Part shown: in pieces, positions 15,197 to 23,234 of the stretch
Numbering within the stretch: position 1 is the first letter of the stretch
Layout: every line of letters starts with the position of its first letter
Source: JAPUDQ01 sp039916485
GTDB lineage: Bacteria > Patescibacteriota > Saccharimonadia > Saccharimonadales > Saccharimonadaceae
DNA: 38,851 bases
Assembly: GCA_039916485.1 (NCBI GenBank)
Contig: JBDSLH010000033.1
Location: 1 to 38,851 of the forward strand
Reading direction: 5' to 3'
Translations under genes and position numbers: made by a program
The notes under the pieces: model-generated
What the model saw: only the letters and a program-made list of their open reading frames with translations
Told to the model about the DNA's origin: nothing
The model's database searches: none

Positions 15197-16987
15197 ATGA
15201 GCACGAAGCATGACACGCCTCAAAATAATCACGAACATATAATTCGTGAGATTTTAGTTGCTCGTGGTTATACAGATACTGCTACTAGGCAGGCTTTTTT
15301 AGACCCAAAGTACGATGATTATAAGCACGATCCGTTTTTGCTGCCGGATATGGATAAGGCGGTTAATCGACTGGTGCAGGCACATAAAAAAGCTGAAAAA
15401 ATTGTCATATATGGTGACTATGACATCGATGGTCTGACAGCGACATCGGTGCTCCTCGAGGCATTTGCCTCGTTTGGTTTTACTGCGTCTGCGTTCATCC
15501 CTAATCGATTTGTTGATGGGTATGGACTTAGCAAAAAGGCGATTGAAACACTAATCGAGCAGGGTGCACAACTCATCGTGACAGTCGACTGTGGTAGTCT
15601 GAGCTTTGAGGAAATCAAACGAGCTAAAGAATTAGGTGTCGACGTGATCGTCACCGATCATCACAGCGTAGCAGATACTATGCCAGAAGCTGTTGCTGTT
15701 GTTAATCCGAAGCGACTGTTGGCTGAGCATCCAGAGTTGTATCACGCCACATCACTCACTCGCATGCTTCCCTCGATGCGAGAGTCCTCGAAAGCAACGC
15801 TTTCTGCGGATCGCATTTCGGAAAAGCATACTCCTAGCGATGTTTATCCGTTTGTTGATCTCGCAGGAGTTGGTGTGGCATTCAAACTTGTACAAGCGCT
15901 GCAGACGAAACTTGATGGACTTGAGCCAGGACAAGAAAAGTGGCTCCTTGATCTCGTTGCTCTCGGTACAGTATGTGACGTCGTGCAATTACGCGATGAA
16001 AATCGCGCCAATGTGCGTTGGGGACTCGAGGTCATGCGCAAAACGAGACGGCCTGGTTTACGGGCGTTGATAGCCGTTGCTCGCATCAAGCCAAGTGATT
16101 TGGAGGCTAGAAGTCTCGGCTTTGGGCTTGGACCTCGGCTTAATGCATCTGGCCGTCTCGAAACAGCACAGCTGAGTCTCGATCTGCTCACCGCTACTGA
16201 TTCGTCTGTGGCTCTGAAAATAGCCGAACAGCTCGAAACTATGAACCTTGCCAGGCGGTCAGACCAAGATCGTATTTTCCAGCACGCTATCGAAAAGTAT
16301 CAGGAGCGTATCAACGATCCGGTATTGATTGTCAGTGATCCGTCATGGAGTCACGGCATTATTGGAATTGTAGCTGCAAAATTGCTCGAACGATATCACA
16401 AACCAACGTTTGTTCTTCAGGAATTACCCGACGGTACAGCAAAAGGATCGGCTCGCAGCTTCGGAGATTTTTCGGCCGTTGATGCTATCCGCGCGACAGA
16501 AACACACCTCATAAAAGGCGGCGGTCATAAACTTGCAGCTGGCATTGCTCTCAAGGCCAGCGCGATAGATCCGTGGCGTGCTGCAATGACTTCGTACTAC
16601 AAAACACTCAAACTAGGCGATCAAATCAGATATCTTATGCCAAATGCTGATGTAACTCTCGAAGGTTTCGCTCTGTTCCAGGAATCATTAATCCGCGATA
16701 TCGCAAAGCTTGAGCCATACGGTAATGGCAATCCGTCCCCAATATTTAAAGTCGAGCCAGTAGAAATCATTGGTCGACGAACGATGGGTGACCGTGGTCA
16801 ACATGTGAAATATACGCTGGCAGACACGCAGAATAAAACATTCCAAGTCATCGCGTTTAACAAAGCTGATGAGTTTACCGCTAGCATAGGTGACTCGGTA
16901 GCCATCTGGGTAGAACTCACTATCAATGAATGGCAGGGAAGACGGAGCATTGAAGGTAGACTACTAAGGATGGAATTAGTTAGATAA
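15197..16987 (+). CDS. recJ: Single-stranded-DNA exonuclease RecJ
   Basis: The 596-aa DHH-superfamily nuclease degrades ssDNA 5' to 3' in mismatch and recombination repair. Motif I is DYDIDG (74-79), motif II VDCGS, motif III DHH (154-156), and the DHHA1 domain carries GPRLNASGR (from 312) and the GGGHKLAAG turn. The C-terminal OB-fold that grips ssDNA is present. An insertion near residues 185-215 is rich in Ser and Arg and is not typical. ATG 15197 directly follows structured RNA copy B, whose last stem contains the ribosome site. Confidence 0.92.
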   Translation: MSTKHDTPQNNHEHIIREILVARGYTDTATRQAFLDPKYDDYKHDPFLLPDMDKAVNRLVQAHKKAEKIVIYGDYDIDGLTATSVLLEAFASFGFTASAFIPNRFVDGYGLSKKAIETLIEQGAQLIVTVDCGSLSFEEIKRAKELGVDVIVTDHHSVADTMPEAVAVVNPKRLLAEHPELYHATSLTRMLPSMRESSKATLSADRISEKHTPSDVYPFVDLAGVGVAFKLVQALQTKLDGLEPGQEKWLLDLVALGTVCDVVQLRDENRANVRWGLEVMRKTRRPGLRALIAVARIKPSDLEARSLGFGLGPRLNASGRLETAQLSLDLLTATDSSVALKIAEQLETMNLARRSDQDRIFQHAIEKYQERINDPVLIVSDPSWSHGIIGIVAAKLLERYHKPTFVLQELPDGTAKGSARSFGDFSAVDAIRATETHLIKGGGHKLAAGIALKASAIDPWRAAMTSYYKTLKLGDQIRYLMPNADVTLEGFALFQESLIRDIAKLEPYGNGNPSPIFKVEPVEIIGRRTMGDRGQHVKYTLADTQNKTFQVIAFNKADEFTASIGDSVAIWVELTINEWQGRRSIEGRLLRMELVR

Positions 16988-17013
16988 CACTGATGCTGAG
17001 GTACACTAGTACT

Positions 17014-17313
17014 ATGGATATGAACACCGTTAAACAATATCGAAACATGATCTTTACCATCATGGGTTTTAGTTTTATTATTTCAATGACTGGACTAATT
17101 TTAATGCTCACTTCCAAAAGCACTGACACGGTAAGTGTCGTGCTGACAAAGATCGGTATCTCAGGAGTGATGGTGGCGTATTTCTTGAGTCTGTATGTTG
17201 CCGTGAAGCGGCGAATGCATATCGCTAGAGCAACACAAATTGTACTTTGGGTGCTCGTCGTACTGTCTATTCCCGTTACATATGGGCTTGCTGCATTACT
17301 TTTTATGATGTAG
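17014..17313 (+). CDS. Small three-helix membrane protein, unknown
   Basis: The 99-aa protein has hydrophobic segments near residues 12-34, 45-65 and 74-97, joined by short basic loops (VKRRMH). I recognise no family. ATG 17014 was chosen over 16993 because TACACT (17002-17007) lies six bases before it, the leaderless pattern seen elsewhere. It follows recJ by 26 bases. Confidence 0.6.
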   Translation: MDMNTVKQYRNMIFTIMGFSFIISMTGLILMLTSKSTDTVSVVLTKIGISGVMVAYFLSLYVAVKRRMHIARATQIVLWVLVVLSIPVTYGLAALLFMM

Positions 17314-17351
17314 AACTGATTGATGATAGATTTTTGGTATACTAGTGTTTG

Positions 17352-18038
17352 ATGCAAAATCATATTGAAAATGGTGAGACTGTACATGGTGACGCATTTT
17401 CTGCAGCGATAATCTTCGATGTATCTAGCAGTATGCTCGATGGTGATGGACGCAGAATACCAATGCGCGATGCACTAAAAGTACAACTAGGTGAATATAC
17501 CGAAATACCGTACTTGAGAGGCGAAATGGTCAGGGAATACGCCATGCAAGGACCAGGCGTCATAGTGGGTGCGTATAAGTCGGCGATCTTAAGGGCAAGT
17601 GTGGAATGGCTTAGTGGTGAAAATAATGCAGAACCCATGCCTATCGATACAACTATCGAGGCGTGCGAACAGGCCACGCCTTGGAACCTGCCTGACGTAG
17701 ACCACATACCATATGTTCCGCACCCAAATTACGGAGCTATGGATAAAGAACGACTACCACTTAGGCCTGATTTTGATGCGATTGATAAACTGTACGATCA
17801 GGAAAACCCTGAAAACTGGATAGTACACCGTGCGTTTTTTGAATCACTTTATGCTATCCAAAAATTTGCAGCAGGAATACGTGATGACATTTATGGTGGG
17901 AGTGAACTTATCCCTCCAAGGCCTAGTTGGGAGAACAAGGATCAGCAATATGAAACTGTATTGCCTAATCCTACTACAAAACATCGCATGCAAAACATCG
18001 GCAAAGTTTTGATAAAAAGATTTGCTCTACGGCGGTAG
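17352..18038 (+). CDS. Hypothetical soluble protein
   Basis: The 228-aa acidic, Pro-rich protein has no membrane segment. A short IIFDVSSSM segment near residue 22 resembles a von Willebrand MIDAS start (DxSxS), but no other part of that fold is evident. The middle is rich in Pro, Asp and Tyr, and the tail is basic (KRFALRR). TATACT (17338-17343) is eight bases before ATG. It is found alone between a membrane protein and rpsU. I recognise no family. Confidence 0.6.
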   Translation: MQNHIENGETVHGDAFSAAIIFDVSSSMLDGDGRRIPMRDALKVQLGEYTEIPYLRGEMVREYAMQGPGVIVGAYKSAILRASVEWLSGENNAEPMPIDTTIEACEQATPWNLPDVDHIPYVPHPNYGAMDKERLPLRPDFDAIDKLYDQENPENWIVHRAFFESLYAIQKFAAGIRDDIYGGSELIPPRPSWENKDQQYETVLPNPTTKHRMQNIGKVLIKRFALRR

Positions 18039-18092
18039 GTCGTATACAAGAGTCTTGCGCCTCTGTTAATTTTTTGTTAGAATAGTCCGAGT

Positions 18093-18308
18093 ATGATTCA
18101 AGTAACACGTAAAGACGAGAAAGAAGCGAACGAAAACCTTATTCGTCGTTTCAATCGCAAAGTATTGCAGAGTGGTGTGCTTTCTACTGTGAAAGCCGGC
18201 CAGCGATTTGAAAAACCGATTAGCAAAATTGAGCGTCGCAAAAAAGCCATCATCCGTCGTGCCCGCAAAGCAGACAAAATGATGAAAATGCGTCTCGGTA
18301 CTCGCTAA
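18093..18308 (+). CDS. rpsU: Ribosomal protein S21
   Basis: The 71-aa, strongly basic protein matches S21 (start MIQVTRKDEKEANENLIRRF; basic RRKKAIIRRARKA core). S21 sits on the 30S platform near the 16S 3' end and assists mRNA pairing. TAGAAT (18078-18083) is nine bases before ATG and there is no Shine-Dalgarno. yqeY follows after eight bases, then adk and the protease, a likely operon. Confidence 0.92.
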   Translation: MIQVTRKDEKEANENLIRRFNRKVLQSGVLSTVKAGQRFEKPISKIERRKKAIIRRARKADKMMKMRLGTR

Positions 18309-18316
18309 GGAATCTC

Positions 18317-18772
18317 GTGAACACACTCAAAACTACAATCAACGCTGATCTCAAAACAGCGATGATTGCTCGTGATGTAGTCCGCACTCAGACCTTACAG
18401 GGCTTGAAAGCGGCTATTTTGAATGAAGAAGTTGCTCAAAATATCCGAGACACGGGACTTGATGATAATCTTATCGAGCAGATTGTGGCTCGCGAAGTTA
18501 AAAAGCGTGATGAAGCAGCTCTCCTCTATGAAAAAGGTGGCAATCAAGAAAGCGCAACAAAAGAGCGTGCCGAGAAGGAAATCCTGGCTATCTACCTGCC
18601 AAAACAACTGAGTGAAGGTGAACTCGATGCGCTCATCGATACTGTTATCGTGACATTGCAACCATCTGGTATGAAGGACATGGGCAAGGTTATCGGAGCC
18701 GTCAAAACTCAAGTCGGTAACGCTGGCGACGGTTCGCTGATTGCAAAACTTGTTAAACAAAAGCTACAATAA
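18317..18772 (+). CDS. GatB/YqeY domain protein
   Basis: The 151-aa helical protein corresponds to stand-alone YqeY, the C-terminal tRNA-binding-like domain of GatB. LKTTINADLKTAMIARD and the EKEILAIYLPKQLSE pattern are typical. The rpsU-yqeY pair is a common gene order. Its role, possibly tRNA-related, is not settled. The start is GTG at 18317 with AAGGA five bases upstream. Confidence 0.88.
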   Translation: MNTLKTTINADLKTAMIARDVVRTQTLQGLKAAILNEEVAQNIRDTGLDDNLIEQIVAREVKKRDEAALLYEKGGNQESATKERAEKEILAIYLPKQLSEGELDALIDTVIVTLQPSGMKDMGKVIGAVKTQVGNAGDGSLIAKLVKQKLQ

Positions 18773-18795
18773 ACACAAATGAGGATACAGGTTTT

Positions 18796-19347
18796 ATGAT
18801 TATTTTTTTTGGGCCAACTGGCGCAGGTAAAAGTATGCAAGGCCAAATGCTGGCGGTACGACAAGGGTGGAAATGGCTAAGTACTGGCGAAATGCTTCGT
18901 CAGAGTCAGGATCCTGAAGTTATCTCTGTACTAAAATCAGGCGAGCTTGTTGGCGATTCACTAACATACGAAGTGTTTGATCTCGCGATCCAAGACGCAC
19001 GAGCTAAAAAGATTCCCAATATTATTGTCGACGGTTTTCCTCGCACAAAAGATCAGGCTGAATGGCTGGCTGATTACATGGAGAAAAACGAGCAGCAGAT
19101 AGATCTCGTCGTTGCACTTGAGGTCCCTGAAGGTGAAATCAAGCAGCGCCTCGAAAAGCGTGCTCGCATGGAAGACACTCCAGAAACAATAGCCAGGCGC
19201 ATGTCTATCTATCGTCAGAAAATGTATCCAGTTCTTGCAATATTTGCCGAAGAGCATATACCAATTGTTCATCTCGATGGCACAGGAACGGCAGGAGAAG
19301 TCCATGACCGAATCTATGAAGAATTATCTGCTCAGAACTTGGCGTAG
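18796..19347 (+). CDS. adk: Adenylate kinase-like nucleoside monophosphate kinase
   Basis: The 183-aa enzyme has Walker A GPTGAGKS (6-13), the AMP-site STGEMLR, and DGFPRTKDQAEWL. The LID is short, with no zinc cysteines. It interconverts AMP, ADP and ATP and is essential. The unusual GPTGAGKSMQG (GPPGAGKGTQA in E. coli) places Ser and Met in the loop, so related NMP substrates cannot be excluded. The next gene starts 44 bases before its stop. Confidence 0.82.
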   Translation: MIIFFGPTGAGKSMQGQMLAVRQGWKWLSTGEMLRQSQDPEVISVLKSGELVGDSLTYEVFDLAIQDARAKKIPNIIVDGFPRTKDQAEWLADYMEKNEQQIDLVVALEVPEGEIKQRLEKRARMEDTPETIARRMSIYRQKMYPVLAIFAEEHIPIVHLDGTGTAGEVHDRIYEELSAQNLA

Positions 19348-20137
19348 TGGCGTGTACGATTGGCGGCTTGCTGCTGCCGTGCTCATTAGTGCTGCAGGAT
19401 TTTGCTTTTTTGTAACCAAGTGGCATGCGACAGGATATTTGAGTATATTTTTTGCTCTGTCGATCGCTTCAATAGTCGATCGCAAGCTGTTACGTGATAT
19501 CCTACTGATTGCAATCGGCCTGGTGATCATGTCCCAGGTGCCAATTAACACTGATATCAGCTATCAACACATGGCCATTATGGGCAGTGCAATGGTAGCG
19601 ATCGTTGCAGTACCGTACTTGGTATCTCGATATGCGTACAAAGACTATGCGATTCATTTCCCATGGCATTTCCGTGAGCCTTAGAGTCGAAAAAAGTGGT
19701 TGTATCTCGCTCTGGTGGGTATAGTTGGCTATCTGTTATTGCCGTTCTTTATGATCACAACTGGCGTGTATATGAACTGGCCAGCAGTCAGCACGGCAAA
19801 TGAAGTTCTACGACTTTTTATTGGTACGAATGCACTAGGTATATGGGATGAACTGTTTTTTATATGCACCGTTTTAGTATTACTCCGACGTCATTTTCCA
19901 TTTTGGCAAGCTAATTTGTTACAAGCGGTATTATTCACCTCGTTTTTGTATGAGCTTGGTTTTGGGGCATGGGGCCCGGCAATGATATTTATATTTGCAC
20001 TGATCCAGGGACTAATTTTCAAGGTAACACAATCGCTACCGTATATCGTTATGGTGCACTTATTATTCGACCTAGTGTTATTCATGGTTTTATTACACGC
20101 GCACAATCCAAATATTTTTCCAATTTTTATATATTAA
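19304..20137 (+). pseudogene. CPBP-like intramembrane protease interrupted by one in-frame TAG
   Basis: The frame from ATG 19304 (AGGAG six to seven bases upstream) runs 126 codons to TAG at 19682-19684. It then continues in the same frame with no further stop to 20137, about 276 sense codons in all. Both halves are membrane helices. The second has WDELFF, FTSFLYE and HLLFDL, which fit the order of the three CPBP/Abi protease motifs, though the first two are degenerate. It may be a recent nonsense mutation, a readthrough gene, a split two-subunit protein (TTG 19700 could restart), or a sequence error. Other genes here use TAG normally. Confidence 0.6.
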
Positions 20138-20142
20138 CAAGG

Positions 20143-20148
20143 TATACT
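20143..20148 (+). promoter_or_regulatory. -10 box of leaderless map
   Basis: TATACT is seven bases before the map ATG and no Shine-Dalgarno intervenes. This gives map a promoter independent of rpsU-adk. Confidence 0.5.
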
Positions 20149-20155
20149 AATAATC

Positions 20156-20911
20156 ATGTTCACAAAAGTAAAAACTGAGTCCGAACAGGCGGCGATGCGT
20201 GAAAGCGGCGCGATGCTTGCGACTGTGCTGGATGTGTTAGAACAACACGTTGCTCCCGGTATTTCTGAGCTTGAGCTAGCGAGTATCGCAGAAAAAGAAT
20301 TAAAAGCGCTTGGCGGTCTCCCTCCATTCAAAGGCTATCACGGCTTCCCTAATGTCATATGCATCTCTACAAACGACAAAGTTGTCCATGGTATACCAAG
20401 TGATTACATACTCAAGGACGGTGACATCACTAGCCTTGATTTTGGTGTGAAATATAATGGCATGATCACTGACAGCGCACGGACGGTTCTCGTCGGCAAT
20501 GTCGATCCAAAAGTTGTACAGCTCGTAGCAGAAACAAAGAAATCTCTCGATGCAGGAATAGCGGTCCTCCATGACGGTGTAACCGTAGGAGATATCGGTG
20601 CAGCTGTGCAGCGAGTGCTAGATGCGCATAAATACGGCATTGTTCGTGACCTTGTCGGTCATGGTGTCGGTCACGAGCTACATGAAGCTCCAGACATAGC
20701 GAACTATGGTCGGGCCGGTGAAGGTGTCATGCTCAAGGCTGGTATGACGATAGCAATTGAACCAATGGCAAACCTCGGCGGTGAAGACGTCGTCATAGAC
20801 CCTGATGAATGGACGATTCGCACACGCGACGGTAGTCCAAGTGCTCACTTTGAACACTCTATCTTGATCCTGGACGAGGGTGCTGAAGTCCTCACATATT
20901 CGCGCCGTTAA
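20156..20911 (+). CDS. map: Methionine aminopeptidase, type I
   Basis: The 251-aa enzyme removes the initiator Met after deformylation. The five metal ligands are in place: Asp95 (LDFG), Asp106 (ITDSART), a His in GHGVGHELHE (169-173), Glu202 (IEPMAN) and Glu233 (HFEHSI). There is no N-terminal zinc extension. With def and fmt in the window, the whole N-terminal Met cycle is encoded here. adk and map are often adjacent in bacterial ribosomal operons, and that neighbourhood is partly kept. Confidence 0.93.
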   Translation: MFTKVKTESEQAAMRESGAMLATVLDVLEQHVAPGISELELASIAEKELKALGGLPPFKGYHGFPNVICISTNDKVVHGIPSDYILKDGDITSLDFGVKYNGMITDSARTVLVGNVDPKVVQLVAETKKSLDAGIAVLHDGVTVGDIGAAVQRVLDAHKYGIVRDLVGHGVGHELHEAPDIANYGRAGEGVMLKAGMTIAIEPMANLGGEDVVIDPDEWTIRTRDGSPSAHFEHSILILDEGAEVLTYSRR

Positions 20912-20957
20912 CGCATGTGCTTGCAATATCGGTCGTTGTCCATGATTCTATTAGGAT

Positions 20958-21194
20958 ATGGAACAATCTCACTCAGCACCCGATGAATTAACAAGTAACT
21001 ATGATTTTGAAGAAGTAAAACGGGTTAAGGAGTGGATGCTAGCTATCGATGATGCTCGCGAACCGGGTAGTGGCGAAAATGTATCTGAACTGATCAGAGC
21101 GATGCATGCGAACTGTGATCCAGATGTTATTCAGTTACTTGGAGAATATCGACGACGCGGTGTGCGATTGCCTCAGACGGATCTAGAACAGTAA
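20958..21194 (+). CDS. Small acidic hypothetical protein
   Basis: The 78-aa protein is acidic and helical, without cysteines or membrane segments. Its 3' end overlaps the 3' end of convergent murI by 68 bases. No ribosome site is clear, and TATTAG lies just before ATG. Support is only ORF length and position, so it may not be real. Confidence 0.4.
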   Translation: MEQSHSAPDELTSNYDFEEVKRVKEWMLAIDDAREPGSGENVSELIRAMHANCDPDVIQLLGEYRRRGVRLPQTDLEQ

Positions 21195-21771
21195 TTTCTG
21201 GCCCTGCAAGATCTTCGATTCGTTCGCGAATCCAATGATAGTGAGTGCAGGCAAGTACTATGACATCTGAGTTTTTTTCGTGAGATATTGTCACCATATC
21301 TCGTATTTTTTGATCATCGATTTGGTTGTGTTCTATCATATACGCCCATTCGCTACAGTCTGGCTCGATGACTGTTACATATTGTGCAAAGCGTTCTTTT
21401 AGATTTTTATATCTATCACTTGTGAGTGTTCCCGGCGTGGCACACACAGTGATAACACCTGTTTTTGTAAGTGTAACGGCCGGTTTTATCATTGGCTCGA
21501 GTCCAATGAATAGTTGATGTTTGTAGGTGTTTCGTAGGTATTCGATAGCCAGCGCTGTCGCAGTATTACAAGCGATCACAATCACGTCACATCCGAGTAA
21601 TGGCTGGATGGCGCGGTCTGTCAGCATCCGGACTTCATCTGGTGTTTTATCGCCATACGGCATATGTTCAGCATCATGCACATAGTCTATCGTTGCATTA
21701 GGAAATGCTTGCGTGAGTGAATTTGCAACAGATTTGCCGCCTATACCACTGTCAAATACGCCAATATTCAT
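21127..21771 (-). CDS. murI: Glutamate racemase
   Basis: The 214-aa enzyme makes D-glutamate for peptidoglycan. FDSGIGG (6-12) and both catalytic cysteines are present: Cys68 in IACNTATA and Cys175 in LACTHYHW. It is shorter than the usual 250-290 residues. ATG 21771 starts exactly at the family N-terminus. TATACT (minus strand, 21778-21783) is six bases upstream, so translation is probably leaderless. It is divergent from ftsA, and the two share a 71-base gap. Confidence 0.9.
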   Translation of the reverse strand: MNIGVFDSGIGGKSVANSLTQAFPNATIDYVHDAEHMPYGDKTPDEVRMLTDRAIQPLLGCDVIVIACNTATALAIEYLRNTYKHQLFIGLEPMIKPAVTLTKTGVITVCATPGTLTSDRYKNLKERFAQYVTVIEPDCSEWAYMIEHNQIDDQKIRDMVTISHEKNSDVIVLACTHYHWIRERIEDLAGPEITVLDPSEAIAHRVVDILQVTE

Positions 21772-21828
21772 TCTATAAGTATATCTCAAGCACAAGGCCC
21801 CCTTTCCCTTAATAGTTCCCCCTTATGT

Positions 21829-21834
21829 TATAAT
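21829..21834 (+). promoter_or_regulatory. -10 box of leaderless ftsA
   Basis: A consensus TATAAT ends eight bases before the ftsA ATG. No Shine-Dalgarno is possible in the intervening TTCCATAT. Confidence 0.55.
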
Positions 21835-21842
21835 TTCCATAT

Positions 21843-23102
21843 ATGCAAGAAAATGCTCGATATGCTGTAGGCCTTGATGTTGGTACAACGACTGTTCGCT
21901 GTGTTGTTGGCCATGTTGATGGCGCACAAGCAAGCCCAACCATCATAGGCATTGGTGAATTTACAAACAGCGGAATGCGCAAAGGGACAGTTGTAAACCT
22001 CGTCAATGCAGCCAGCGCTATCGACAAAGCACTCGAACAAGCTGAGCGAATGAGTGGCTATCAAATTCATGGTGCTACCATCAGCGTCAACGGCTCACAT
22101 ATTATCGGTATGAGTTCACGTGGTGTCATCGCTGTTGGTACTGGTGGCCATGAGATTACTGAGGACGATCTCCACCGCGTGGAAGAAGCAGCAACTGTTG
22201 TGCAACTACCGGCAAACAGAGAGATCTTAGAAGTAACTCCACGAAGTTATCAGCTCGATGGCCAAGACAACATCAAAGATCCAATTGGTATGACTGGTGT
22301 TCGTCTCGAAGTCGATGCCCACGTGATCACCGGACTTAGTCCACACATCAAGAATTTACAAAAAGCATCTGACATGACCGAAACGGCACCGCATGCGACA
22401 GTGCTCGCTGGTCTGGCTGCAGCTCGAGCGGTTGTCAGTGATCAACAAACTGAAAATGGTGTAGTCCTCATAGACCTCGGTGGTACGACAACGAATATTG
22501 CAGTGTTTGAAGAAGGTGATTTACAACATATTGCTGTCCTCCCTGTAGGAAGCGTCAATATCACCAACGATCTCGCTATTGGCCTTAAAACAGATCTCGA
22601 TGTAGCCGAAGAAGTAAAACTCAAACATGCAGTAGCAGTGCCAAGTATTCGTAAAGATCGTAAAGAGACTGTTTCAGTAAAGGTAAACAATCAAACACAT
22701 GATTTTGACACCGCGGACATCGACATGATAGTTGATGCACGTCTCGAAGAAATATTTGAGCTGGTAAACAAAGAGCTCAAGAGTATTGGCCGATCAGCCA
22801 AGCTTCCTGGTGGTGCTGTGTTGACTGGTGGCGGCGCGCAACTTGCTGGAATTGCTGACTATGCAAAGAAATCATTGCAACTTAGTGCTCGTATTGGCCA
22901 GAATCCTGAGTTTGCCGGTGTGTCTGAAAAGGTAGCAAATTCTGCATGGAGTACGGCTGTTGGACTCATGCTTATCGACCTTGAAGGGCAAGCTGTCGGA
23001 CATGGTTCGCGTAACCGTGATGCGTCTGGTGGCAATGAAGGCTTTGATTTCAAGAAAATTGCTGGCAAAATAACAGGGGCGCTCCGTAAGTTCCGTACAT
23101 AA
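21843..23102 (+). CDS. ftsA: Cell division protein FtsA
   Basis: The 419-aa actin-like ATPase tethers FtsZ to the membrane. The N-terminus GLDVGTTTVRCVVG, the SHUT-domain insert, and the second phosphate motif (IDLGGTTTNIAVFEEG) are clear. VLTGGGAQLAGI forms the adenosine site. The C-terminal KIAGKITGALRKFRT segment is the expected amphipathic membrane-targeting helix. ftsZ follows after a 132-base regulatory gap. Confidence 0.93.
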   Translation: MQENARYAVGLDVGTTTVRCVVGHVDGAQASPTIIGIGEFTNSGMRKGTVVNLVNAASAIDKALEQAERMSGYQIHGATISVNGSHIIGMSSRGVIAVGTGGHEITEDDLHRVEEAATVVQLPANREILEVTPRSYQLDGQDNIKDPIGMTGVRLEVDAHVITGLSPHIKNLQKASDMTETAPHATVLAGLAAARAVVSDQQTENGVVLIDLGGTTTNIAVFEEGDLQHIAVLPVGSVNITNDLAIGLKTDLDVAEEVKLKHAVAVPSIRKDRKETVSVKVNNQTHDFDTADIDMIVDARLEEIFELVNKELKSIGRSAKLPGGAVLTGGGAQLAGIADYAKKSLQLSARIGQNPEFAGVSEKVANSAWSTAVGLMLIDLEGQAVGHGSRNRDASGGNEGFDFKKIAGKITGALRKFRT

Positions 23103-23104
23103 TA

Positions 23105-23218
23105 TTTGTTCACACGATATCTCGGAACAAATAATGCATACATTCTTGGCATCCTCTAAAAAGACATGTATACTTATTGTGAACAAAGCATCGCAATTAT
23201 CATATGATTGTGAACAAA
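23105..23218 (+). promoter_or_regulatory. ftsZ promoter with three TGTGAACAAA repeats
   Basis: TTGGCA (23146-23151) and TATACT (23169-23174) are exactly 17 bases apart. TGTGAACAAA occurs at 23178-23187 and 23209-23218, starts 31 bases apart, and in inverted form at 23105-23114. The two direct copies lie at and just after the predicted start site, as operators would. The inverted copy also belongs to an ATTTGTTC/GAACAAAT hairpin after ftsA. Confidence 0.6.
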
Positions 23219-23234
23219 GCGAGGGAAATATAAT

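Noticed and set aside
17352..18038. Von Willebrand A domain from the DVSSSM segment
   Set aside because: Only the first MIDAS residues resemble the fold; the later conserved Thr and Asp motifs and the Rossmann pattern are absent.
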